A stretch of 64,000 nt of DNA, taken from assembly GCA_013399855.1 (NCBI GenBank), contig VXAY01003150.1:2761261-2825260 (forward strand). Direction: 5' to 3'. The DNA is from Oxyruncus cristatus (Eukaryota > Chordata > Aves > Passeriformes > Cotingidae). Position 1 is the first letter of the stretch. Each line of letters starts with the position of its first letter. The position numbers and the translations under genes are program-made. Of this stretch, positions 54,224 to 64,000 are shown in pieces. The notes under the pieces are model-generated. The model searched no databases, had not been told where the DNA came from, and worked only from the letters and a program-made list of their open reading frames with translations.

Positions 54224-54362
54224 ACAGTTGCTGCTGTCGAGTAATTTTTAGGCAGCCAGTATGTTTTGTCACCTCAGAGATGTTTGAAGAAGAAAATGGC
54301 AAAAGTTTGCCATGGAATAGGAAGAGGAGAATTATACACTGTTGCCAAATTGGGAAATTAAA
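54224..54362 (+). repeat. 139-bp direct repeat, copy 1
   Basis: This segment and the one at 56710-56848 align end to end over 139 bases without a gap, with about 17 mismatches counted by eye (roughly 88% identity). The longest identical block, about 32 bases, contains the palindrome ATGGCAAAAGTTTGCCAT at 54296-54313. The copies lie 2486 bases apart in the same orientation. I recognise no repeat family. It could be a segmental duplication or two members of an unnamed interspersed family. Confidence 0.85.
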
Positions 54363-56709
54363 TTGGTGTGTGGCAGCCGAAGTTTCATCATCCCCTGACT
54401 CCACAAAGGGACTGTCCAAGCTTCTGCCATTTGCCACTGTGGTGCTGAGCAGGTCCCTGCAGGCTCTCATGGCAGCTGACAGGCACCTCAGGAGGTCTGT
54501 ATGCAGGGCTGGTGGGTTCTGTTTTCTCCTGCTGGACTTGCCAGTTCCTCAGAGGACGCTGCCTCTGCACAGCGCCTCTCCTTGCGTTCGGGTGGAAGGA
54601 GGGAGAGGGCACCCAAGATTCGTAAGAAGAAATTAGTCTAAAGCAGAAAATGTTCTGAATGTGAGGAGGAAAACACCTGCTAAACCATTCTGACGAGAGA
54701 GGAGGAAGTCTCTACCTCTGAGTGGCCTCGGTTTCTCTCTCGCATGGGTTTTAGACAGGCTGAGTTGTGGTGTTGGAGAATAAGCCCTGAGTGAAATATC
54801 ACTTAGAGCAGCACACAATGCTGGGAGGTTTGGGAGGATATTTCTCTGAAGATCAGTTTCAGCCTTTCAGCCCCGTTCAGCTTCCTTTTGTGATGTGGAG
54901 GCTGCCTTAGGCAGTGAGGTGGCTGCTCTTCTCACTTTGAAGATTTCTGAACACTTGAAATTACCTGATACGACAAACTGCCAGAGTGACATTTATCAGG
55001 CCTTCTTTGTGGTCGATCATTCTCAGCTGAGTGGAAAACTGTCTGCTTCATGTGTTTTAACTGGTGTATTTAATTAGGACTAAATGATGTTGGACTGACT
55101 ATACAGGGCGCTTGCCCATCTGTGCTCACTGTGGCCCCTTATGAGAAGTTCTGTGCTCAAGCAGGATTGGGAAATGGAAGGTGATATAACTGACCAGGCA
55201 AAGGGACAGGAAAGGAGTTTGGAGAACAAATCCTGTGTGGTTTTGTTTGTTGTTAGGGTTTGTTTGTTCATTTGTTTTAAATTGCGTTCTGGTTATTTTC
55301 CCGGTTGACCAAACTACATTTATGCTCTTCTGGCTTTCAGTTGTTCCGTGAGTTGACAAAATACAGCTTAGAAAATCCCACTGCCTATTGAAGAAATGCT
55401 AATTGTAGGATGTTGCTGGAGTAATCTGCCATTGATAAAAATGCCCTCAAGAAAAATCAGCCCTCTTCTACGTTGTGAAGACCTGTGGGGTTTGGACCAG
55501 TTGGAAGAGTTTAATTGGATAAAAACAAAATGGCTTTTTGTGAATATTCTCACCTGCGTGTCCTAAAACAGCCTTGTCCAGAAAAATTAAAGGTTAAATA
55601 CAGCTGCTCTTTAAGGTCTGTGGTTAATTGTGCAATTGTGGTTTTGTTCAACTCACAGAAGAGAGCAGAACTGAAAACATAATTTTTGAAGACATAATTT
55701 TGGATGGTTTTGGTGAGCACTTGATTTTTTTTTTTTTCCACTGAGACTGTTTCTTTGACTTTGCAGTATAACTGAGGTCCTGGAAGGAAACCTGGGCATG
55801 TGAGGCATTCGTGTTCAGGTTCCTATCATTTTTCTCTGTATCAAGAATAATATCAAGAGAGAAGAAACTTCACCTGTTGTGCTGGACCTATGTATTGACT
55901 CAGGAAAATATTTGTTGTTTTAAAATGCCAGATACTTTTCAGTTTTATTCATCAACAAAATTGTTGTGTACCTTCTCAAGCTGCATGAAGATTTCTATCG
56001 CTTTCATCCAGGTATAAAAATACAACCAACTGGAGATGCTCCATAGTTAACAGAAAATTTCTTAGAGGAGCCTGTATGTAAAATTCTGATTTAGAAAGAA
56101 CTATATTCTTAGCTGCAGGTCAAATACAGGATTTAAGTGTTTTATTTCAATGTAAATTCATCTTGAAGAGCAGTGGATGGAAAGTAACACCTTCTTGCTC
56201 AAAAGACCTGCTTTCTTTTTGTGGTAAAAAAACAAGCTATTGTAATAGCCTGTAAAGCCACCCCACCTGAGCTCTCTTTCTTCTTTCTCTTTTCTTCAAA
56301 GATTTCAAGCACACTTAGAGAGGCTGCTCTCATTTTCATAAATAACAGGCAAAATTTAGACAAATGAAGATTTTCATAAAATGGCTTCTGTTTCCTTCTT
56401 TGAGAAAATTGCATTGTTTTCTTTCCGTAAGTGGAAGTCTCTCCCTGCCTGAGTTTGCTGTGACTCTACCCCTGACTAAGCACTGACAGGAGCCAATGTT
56501 GTCTTCCTAGTCTTGGCAAATCAAACCTCTCCCCAGCTCCTGCATATGAGAGCACACACTTTCCCTCTCTGCTTACTGCATATGTGCTCTTATTCCTTTC
56601 AAAATTATAATGTGACCTTTTTAAAGTGCTTAGTGATAAATGAGTTGAAAGTCAAAGGTACTGCTTCATTAGTCCTGACTTTAATAATCCTAGCCTTGTG
56701 TGATGGGTC

Positions 56710-56848
56710 ACAGTTGCTTCTGCCAGGTAATTTTTAGGCAGCCAGTGTATTTCCTCATCTCAGAGCTGTTTGAAGAAGAAAATGGCAAAAGTTTGCCATG
56801 AAATAGGTAGAGGAGAATCATACACTAGTGTCAAATTGGCAAATTAAA
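56710..56848 (+). repeat. 139-bp direct repeat, copy 2
   Basis: This is the second copy of the segment at 54224-54362. Its palindrome ATGGCAAAAGTTTGCCAT at 56782-56799 is identical to that in copy 1, while flanking positions differ. Copy 2 has stop codons in the frame that is open on the minus strand of copy 1, which argues against a duplicated coding exon. Confidence 0.85.
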
Positions 56849-57941
56849 ATATATTTTCAAATCATACGCTTTATATATACAGTTTATTTAGCAAATCATG
56901 TTCTTTCTCACACATATTTCATATGCAAAGTGAAAAGTGCAAAAAAGAAAAGTTAACTCATATCGAAAAGGCTGTAAGTTTCTGAGTGATCAGGGCAGTA
57001 ACAAATAATGCTCAGAAAACCTGCTGTTTTGGAAAGCTTCTCCACTTGCTGCTACAGGGATAACGACAAAGATGATGATAAAAACCTTTCTTTGCCTCCG
57101 AGCTCCTTGTGCACCTCAGCTGTGGTCATAGTTCTAGTACTACCAAGTTTTAAAATGTTCATATATCGGGCCCACCATCAGATATGTGCAGCTGACTACT
57201 TGCACAGTCAACCATTTCTGTGGAAATCAACTGACGGCAAATTGTATTTTCAAAACCGGCCTCTTTTCTTTTTAATTTGCTCCAGACAGAAGGTAATTTC
57301 TTTTCACATTTTGAATAAAGGGAATATCTGCCCCAGAATGAAGATTGGATTACCAGCAGCCTTAGATTATTTTTACAGCAGAAATTGATTTCTTGATGTG
57401 AAAGTGTTTCTGGCTAAGAGCACGAACAATGCCCAGATTAGAGGACGAGAAAAGCTAGGCTTGAATTGTAACAGGGAAACCTCTGGATTAGATTCAGAGC
57501 CAAACTTGCAAATGACATTGTGGTGGTGACAATCCAAAAGTGCTGACTGAGAAGGGTGCAGGCATGCCCAGAAGTCTTTTGGGAAGTGTACAGGATAGAC
57601 TAGAAGGACTTCTCTAAGGAATGAGCTGGATAGAGATGGTGCAGTCTTCCAGCTGGGAGCCAGGAGAGTATCAGTCACTCCCTAATTTTCTGTGATGCAA
57701 GGCTTGCTTTCTTAATTCCCCTCCTCCAAGAAAGAATGAGCAAACGGGCAGAAGAATTTCATACATGTGTTATGTTATGTCTTTGATAGAAACACAGTGA
57801 TGTGGAAACACAGTTAATCACATTCAGCCTTTCACTAAAGGCTGTATTTGAAGGAGTCCTTTTGTTTTTTCACATGCAAAGCCAGTTTTAAAATTGCAAG
57901 GGGAAACCATGATGATTCCTCAGGAAAGGTAATCATAAATG

Positions 57942-57947
57942 TTTATT
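57942..57947 (-). terminator. GPR55: Candidate GPR55 poly(A) signal AATAAA
   Basis: AATAAA on the minus strand lies about 690 bases beyond the GPR55 stop codon. The downstream element is only weakly GT-rich, so the 3' end is provisional. Confidence 0.35.
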
Positions 57948-58629
57948 GCTTAGGAATTGCTGGCACCAAATGTACTCCATGGGGGTGCCACACTGGGTAG
58001 CGTGTCCTCCACCAAAGAGGAGGGGCTGCTGTCCCAGGTAGCAGCCCTGACCAGTGTATAATGCTTACAGGGGGGAGGATTCACTGTTCTCCCAAGCTGT
58101 CCAAAGCAGTGTGCTCCAACAGTGGCCTTCTGTAGGTTGCACAGAAGCAAAGAGCAGAGTCAGACTTTTGGCTGGATCCTGCCTTTTAACTGCCAGATAC
58201 CTTCTAAGTTAGAAAGAAGGTTTTGAATTGTTATTTCTGTATTTGCCTCTAGCAACAACTTTCTCATCACATTGGCAAAAGGAAAACTGGTGCAGCTCTG
58301 ACAAAAGCTGATTTTCAGTGCTATTCCCATGATCTGGGTAGTTTTCCTCTGGCGAGCCTTTCACATTTAGTAGATGCTGTCAAGGCTAATGCTTCTTTTG
58401 CTGTCACTCTGTCACTTTGCTAATGCTGGTTCCTTTTTCCAATATTTTTCTCCATCTTTAAAGGGAAGAAAAATACGGCACAGGTTCACATTCACATTGT
58501 CCTTCTCCCTCTGGCACCCTCCCTGCCATGACCACGGTGACCCTCCTGCGGTGTCAGGGATAAAGCTGTCGGTGTCCTGTGAGGCAAGGGAGAGCCAAGG
58601 AAAAGGTTCTTCCACTGCTGGCAGTCCCA

Positions 58630-59556
58630 TCACGTGGCACAAGGCTTAAAGACAGGACATGACTCAATAATTTTTTTCAGGTGTGTTTTCTCACGAAATC
58701 CTTTCGCAGCAAAATAGTAGAAGATGGCATCCAGGCAGCAGTTCAGGTTGGCAAATAGCATAGACACCTGAATGAAGAGGCTGATGGTTTGTTTCAGGCT
58801 GCAGTCCACTATCACGTGATGTCTCACCAGGCACTGGAGGCAGATCGCCAGATGGACGGGCGTGAAGCACACCAAAAACACCACAAGGTTGATGATAATT
58901 ACTCGTAAGGAGCCACTGCCTTCTACCTTCTTTTTGGCTTGGCTTTCGTGATTCAGAAGAATCCAGATGTTTTGAGCAGAGCAGAAAACCATCACTGCAA
59001 GCGGAATCAAAAATCCAAATATTTCCACAGAAACAATGAGGGGGACACTCCACGCCTGTTCTGACATATTGTGAAAGCACGTGAAAGGATCCTTCCTGTG
59101 AAACACATACATTGGGCTGCTGCAAATCCAAGCTACTGCCCAGACCACACAGCAAATCAAGACAGCCCACCTAGGGGATTGGTTAGCTCGACCTTCAAAG
59201 GGGTGCCTTATGCAGATGTATCTGTCAACAGTGATGCAGACGATGATGAAGACGCTGACATACGTGTTGACGAAGTAAAGAGCCTGTATGAAGGAGCACA
59301 GGAGCCCAGGTGCTTCTGTAACAGAGTAGTACCACTTCAGCGGGAGCGAGAGAAGCAGCAGGATGTCCGCAAGTGCCAGATTGATCATGTAAACTGAGGT
59401 TTTGGTCTGTTTCTTCCAAAAGCAGCAGAACACAGAGAGGGCCAGAGTGTTGAGAACCAGCCCAAGAATGAAGGTGGGGATGGAAATCCCCAACTGCAGA
59501 GTCTTTGCTAAGCTGTCGACGGCTGTAAAATCACATTTCCCGCTGCTGTTGGTCAT
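58630..59556 (-). CDS. GPR55: GPR55 G-protein-coupled receptor
   Basis: An intact 308-residue rhodopsin-like receptor. Mammalian GPR55 is a lysophosphatidylinositol receptor at the plasma membrane that signals mainly through G12/13 and Gq. Landmarks: sequon N3-S-S, IPTFILGLVLN in TM1 (N36), NLALAD in TM2 (D64), C87, TVDRY at 109-113, W139 in TM4, C160 in ECL2 within TCFHNMSEQAWS, P185 in TM5, VCFTPVHL in TM6, and LNCCLDAIFYYFAAKGF in TM7-helix 8. TM1, ECL2, TM6 and the KQTISLFIQ segment match GPR55 better than any other member. The open frame runs 27 codons further upstream, but CTGCTCTCTCTGTCATTTTAG-type sequence on the minus strand, ending at 59564, is a strong acceptor, so translation is set at the methionine at 59556, with 7 exonic bases before it. 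The position and strand relative to ITM2C match the mammalian locus. Confidence 0.93.
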   Translation of the reverse strand: MTNSSGKCDFTAVDSLAKTLQLGISIPTFILGLVLNTLALSVFCCFWKKQTKTSVYMINLALADILLLLSLPLKWYYSVTEAPGLLCSFIQALYFVNTYVSVFIIVCITVDRYICIRHPFEGRANQSPRWAVLICCVVWAVAWICSSPMYVFHRKDPFTCFHNMSEQAWSVPLIVSVEIFGFLIPLAVMVFCSAQNIWILLNHESQAKKKVEGSGSLRVIIINLVVFLVCFTPVHLAICLQCLVRHHVIVDCSLKQTISLFIQVSMLFANLNCCLDAIFYYFAAKGFREKTHLKKIIESCPVFKPCAT

Positions 59557-59563
59557 TTCTCCC

Positions 59564-62500
59564 CTAAAATGACAGAGAGAGCAGGTTGGAAATGTGTCAG
59601 GCTCCTTGACAATCCAGATCAAGATACTTTCAAACACAGTTCTGGACTTTTTTGGTTTTGAGCTAGATGCTTGGTCAGCCTTTGGCTATTGTGGGAAGCG
59701 AAACCTCACTTCAAGCACCGAGCTTTCCATTTTCATTTTGGGAGGCTTGATCTCTTATAAAGGAGTCTGATTCTCAATGGCAAGTAGTCAACATCCATTG
59801 ACTACCATGCCCTTTAATGTAATCCCATTGAGATATTGCAGAGACTGACCCATTCAAACACACGTTCTCAAAAGAGTACTGGCTCTCTCTAGTGACTTGT
59901 GCATCTGTTGAGACTTCCCTAACACTTATGTTTGGTTCTGCTGCCACAAAGAGATTCATTAAATTATGTTTCTATATTAAGGCATGTCAGTCTGATAGCT
60001 GGGATTTTACTCTTGTATCAGTGATTCCCTACATCAGTAGCTTTTGCTGGTGTGCTTTTACTACACCCACATTTACAAGATATTTTAATTTCATATACTG
60101 CCTATATCCAATGCAGTATTTTAAAAGGTCAGATCTTTTATCTAGGTGCAAAATGAGTAAGAGCATTTTCTCACTTGTGTTTAACTTTCAACACTGTTTA
60201 AATTTGGGGTTTGCAAGTACTTTAAATTTTAACTGATTATTTTAGATAATCCAGCAAAGATTAGCAAACGTAAGGCATGACATCTTCATAACACAGTTCT
60301 TAATAAAGTATAACTTGTGTGGGATTAAGTGTTATTGCTGTTCCTGAAAATATACAGATGCTTTTAAAAACTAAGCCTTAAAAGTGCTTTTTTATAACCT
60401 CTCTAAATCAAAATCAGAAAAAAATCCTAATAAAGGAGAAGAAATTGGTAGTTAAAGTTCCCAGACCAGTTCAGCCAATCAAGTACCTCAAAAAAAAAAA
60501 AAATTTAGGAGTAAGTGAAGATGTTTTAAGAAAAATTTGATCAAGAGGAGAATTTCTGCTTTGGAGGACAAAAAGTGACAGGTAGCTCTTAAGCAAGGCC
60601 AAAAGGAGCTGAACTTTGCTAGAGAAACCAAAAAACAATTAGTGAAAGATTTTTTTGTGTCCGCATGGCTAAAAAAATATAACTTACAAAACAAAGAGAT
60701 ACAGAGATGGAGAACAAGTAGTTCTGCTAAACATTAACTGAGGACATCGCCTTATGTTTTGCCAAGTCTAATACCACTGCTTTTCATAGGAATGCTGATA
60801 CTGTGCTGGAGGTCAGAGGTGGAATGACTTGGGGAATCAGTGAGCGACAATGGAAATTACTGTGTCTGAACACAGAAGGCACTCAGGGCTTCACATGCTC
60901 ATATTAGTGAAACGGTTTATTCCCGGCTCAGACTACAGAAAGAATAGGCAGATAATGCTGAAAGTTCAACTCAGTAATTGTTATGAAGTACGTATGTTAT
61001 TAGTGTAGCTGGAAAAGGATTAATCTAGTCCATCTGTTGAAGGAAAGAGTGTCCAGTGTGACTGAAGCAATTCTATAACTGTTGAATTTAAGCTTCAAAC
61101 AGATATTTAGAGAAAACTGCTAAATAAGTCCTTGATAGTTCTTACCAGATTACCTTCCTTGGTGAAGTATCTGCTTTTTCACATAAGGGAAAGGCTGAAG
61201 ATTTTAGGCACTTGCATTTCAGCAAAGTACTAGAAAAAACTAAACAGCACTAGAAAAAAGAAGGGTTAGAGCAAGGGCTATTAAGCAGGTGGTGAAACGG
61301 TTACACGAAAGCAGATGAGAACTACAGAGTGGATGGAGGTTCCTGAGGGGATGCACAAATTCACCGAGACTGTTCCTTGGCTGTGTTTCCCCCAGTGAGC
61401 CCGCTGGGCAGTGAGGGTGACCTGTGGGGAGGTGCTGTTGGTCAGGGGCTGGGTTACAACAGCCACCTGCAGAGAACTGGACTGAGCCGCGTGAGTTGGG
61501 CTGTCACAGCTCTGTGAACTCAGGAAACAGCAAAAGGAAATCTGGATTTCATCAGTGGATTTATCTGTCAGAAACGAGAACAAAAAGAGAACACTGGTTT
61601 GGTCATCAAGATGAGGCCGAATCGGTCCCTTGGAGCCAGCAAAGTGCGGCAGTCACTCAGAAAATCACGTGTGTGGTGGTGCGTGACAGGTGAGAGAAAT
61701 TACACTGACCATGGAGCTGCACTGGTGCCATGTGTACAGGGATTATTGTAGGCAGCTGCTGCTGTCACTGGAGGGACAGGGAAGGGGACACAGGAAAATG
61801 GCTCTGTTGTTGAGCATGAGTGTCCTGTGATCAAGAGCAGACATCTAAGCTGGGGAAAATCAGATTACATTAAACACTTCATGGAAGTGACAAAACTTGT
61901 TAATCCAGCACTTCTGTACTAAGTAAATATATCAGAAAATTGTGCATGATGTCTCTTGGAAATCTGACATTTGGTTCTACTTTTATCAAATTTCCAGCTC
62001 ACTGTGTGCTTTTTCTTTTGAATTTATTAGTACTACAGTACGTAAAGCATTACTCCAGAAAATGATTGATTTAAACAAAATGTTAGCCAGCCTTTAGATT
62101 GGTAATTTAAAGTGGAGTGTCTGATTGTCAAAGCCATGATGTTTTTTGTCATTTTACCCTCTCAAATTCAAATTTCATATCTTGAGTAACCCAAAGGAAC
62201 CATCTGCAGTCAGACCAGACTAAGTAACATTTTTGCTGGAAGTTATTTGAAGTTTCATTTTCATTGACAAATGATCTTGCAGTCATTTAATAAGCATCAT
62301 CTTCACTGTGTTATCCAAGTTATTAATAAAAATACCGATACTCATCCTGAAAGATACTGAACTGTACCAGAGACATCTTTCCTGTATGGCAGACACTGAT
62401 TAGTATCTCAGTGGGTACTCACTAATCATATAGAGGTTTCATACACATCATGTTTCCTTTGTCTGTCTATGAGAATTTCTTTAGAGATAGTGTGTGAAGC

Positions 62501-64000
62501 CTGTTTCCCCCTCCTACACCCCATCCCCCAGTGCTGCCAGTTTGTCACAGAGGAAGTAAAATTACTTCTATTTCAGTCATTCTCCGATTAATCTGTGCAG
62601 ATTTTTTACTTACCACTTCTGTGTGCTTGCAAACAGATTCTGTGGTGGGTGATTACAATGTTTTTTCAAATATTAAAGCCAGGTTTAGTGATCTACCATT
62701 TCCCGACTCCTCCCTTTCCACCTTCTTAAGAAACAGGTACCGTGTTTGCTCTTTTTCAGTCTTCGGGGGAAAATTTCCCTGTCCTCCACGAGTTTTCTGA
62801 AGGAATCTGCTGTGGCTTTAGGATTGTTTCAGACAACTTCTGAAAGCCAAAAGATAACATAAGAACCTGTAATTACCAGTACTTGAGAGAGTGTGTCTTA
62901 GCTGATTCAGCCTCTGTGTCGTCACTGCACCATTTGTTCTCAGTTTCTCCTACTGAGGATTTTCCACTTCCTATGAACCAGTTAAACTTAATTTGGTTTA
63001 CCCACAGCAGGAGCTTGTGGTTTAGCGAGCAGGAAAGGTGTGCTGGCCTAGGAAATGAACAGCAAGGTTTTAGTATTTGCTTCACTAGGTTTTTCACAGC
63101 ACAGCGGAATCCATGAATGGTTTCCTCTTCGTAGCTTGGATCCGAGTTCATCTGCTCTAGTTGGGATTCACACAAACCTGTATGGGAGCACAGACTGGGG
63201 ATGGCAGATTAAGAGTATTCTTACCCATGAAAGCTTCATTTGCAAAAACATCCCTTGTTTACATGTATTTTCTAGAATAGTATTCATGTTAGATATAAGT
63301 TATTCTCTTGTTGGCTGCACTAGAAAAGGATGTCTTGGTGCAATGATGAGCAGCAGGTCCCACACATGCCATATATTTCATCTGCAGCTGGATAATTTCT
63401 TGCCATTTTTTTCTAAATATTTTGATTGCAACGGAATAGATTTATACTTATTACTAAAGCAGATATTCTTCTTCTCTTAGTTAAACAAGACTAGATATTT
63501 GACCTTATTTTTTGACTTTCTAAGTAACAATCACCTAACTAGCTTAAAAATAGTGTCTACAATCAACGCTGCTGTTAAATTATTGGAGAAATAAAAGTTA
63601 ATAATTAAAATGTGAATCACTTTACCTGAACCCCAGCAAGCAGAGCAGCAGCATTGCTTCAGTCCAGGGTGTTTTATAGAGCATGAGAGCATTTGCTTAC
63701 AGACCATGCCTTACAAATATTCTTCTAAGTGGCATAACCAACCACATCCTTCTTTTCTTCTCTTCTCTTTTTTTTTTTTTTTTTCCTGTTTTAAAAAGCA
63801 CTCCGTGCTGATTTATATAGACAACAGAAGGTGGAAAAAGTGTAAAGATTTGAATCCTCAGCTGTTTCCAATCAGTATTCAAATTAGGGTGGGGAGCAGT
63901 TTGTCTCTGAAGTCAGGGGGTTCAGCCCTGACTTTACCTGGTGTGACACGGCTGAGAGCTTTTATGAGCTTGTGGCAGCTACTTCCCAATTTCCAATTAT
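59564..64000 (-). other. GPR55: Region upstream of the GPR55 coding exon: probable 5' intron
   Basis: About 4.4 kb with no coding exon recognised. Because an acceptor sits just before the GPR55 start codon, at least one 5' noncoding exon must lie further up, here or beyond the window. Candidate minus-strand donors are GGGGTTCAG followed by GTAAAGT at 63625, and GGAAG/GTAAT and CTG/GTAAGA near 61145-61155. Homopolymers at about 60488 and 63769 are simple repeats. Confidence 0.5.
63626..63790 (-). other. GPR55: Candidate GPR55 5' noncoding exon with upstream TATA-like box
   Basis: On the minus strand GGGGTTCAG followed by GTAAAGTG is a near-consensus donor, with the exon's last base at 63626. 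A TATA-like CTATATAAAT lies at 63811-63820, about 190 bases upstream, so a short first exon could start near 63785. The interval includes a poly(A)/(T) run, which weakens the case. No transcript evidence is available. Confidence 0.18.

Larger units (their letters stand above)
39044..58629. other. Spacer between the two receptor genes: 5' intron of the GPR55-like gene and intergenic DNA
   Basis: About 19.6 kb. The left part is probably 5' intron and noncoding exons of the minus-strand receptor; the right part should include the GPR55 3' UTR. Candidate minus-strand splice donors lie at 39805 and 41382. A 289-codon open frame on the minus strand at 39785-40654 has no recognised domain. The spacer also holds a 139-bp direct duplication, a possible ancient LINE tail and a palindromic AP-1/CRE-like site, listed separately. 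No third receptor or pseudogene was recognised. Confidence 0.55.

Noticed and set aside
54296..54313. NFI binding site in the duplicated palindrome
   Set aside because: The TGGC and GCCA half-sites are 8 bases apart, not the 5 expected for NFI dimers.
54280..54636. 118-codon plus-strand frame overlapping duplication copy 1
   Set aside because: The corresponding frame is not maintained in copy 2, so there is no sign of coding constraint.
54224..56848. LTR-type element with the 139-bp copies as terminal repeats
   Set aside because: The copies do not begin TG and end CA, no primer-binding site or retroelement frame was seen between them, and no target-site duplication was found.
59557..59637. 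N-terminal extension of GPR55 from the ATG at 59637
   Set aside because: The acceptor at 59565-59564 interrupts it, and the downstream methionine gives the usual family N-terminus with a sequon.

Overview
The window is vertebrate nuclear DNA, almost certainly from a bird. Two fragments match the avian CR1 LINE 3' end, and the spliced genes have compact introns, dispersed simple repeats and no prokaryote-like coding density. Only three protein-coding loci can be supported. Most of the 64 kb is intron or intergenic sequence, and most open frames in it are chance.

Layout: (1) 1-14123 looks like intron 1 of ITM2C, with the first exon outside the window on the left; CpG density is high only in the first ~60 bases. 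(2) 14124-21888 holds ITM2C coding exons 2-6 on the + strand, with all splice sites intact, followed by a 3' UTR that probably runs to a poly(A) signal at 24157. (3) 24185-38112 is intergenic. (4) 38113-39030 on the - strand is an intact single-coding-exon class A receptor of the GPR55/GPR35 group. (5) 39044-58629 is a 19.6 kb spacer with candidate 5' noncoding exons of that receptor and a 139-bp direct duplication. (6) 58630-59556 on the - strand is the GPR55 orthologue. (7) 59564-64000 is probably GPR55 5' intron and upstream sequence.

ITM2C (+) runs tail-to-tail towards GPR55 (-), the arrangement known in human 2q37, so this is the conserved ITM2C-GPR55 neighbourhood with an extra GPR55-like receptor inserted between them. 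ITM2C is a type II BRICHOS membrane protein that releases a C-terminal furin peptide. The receptors are rhodopsin-like GPCRs; mammalian GPR55 responds to lysophosphatidylinositol. Nothing in the sequence links ITM2C and the receptors functionally; they are syntenic neighbours.

The observations most worth following are: the derived receptor at 38.1-39.0 kb, which lacks the TM4 tryptophan and TM5 proline and has tandem Asn-Ile-Ser sequons; splice acceptors directly upstream of both receptor start codons, which move the starts inward; and the 139-bp duplication whose most conserved block centres on an 18-nt palindrome. No clearly new biological system was found.
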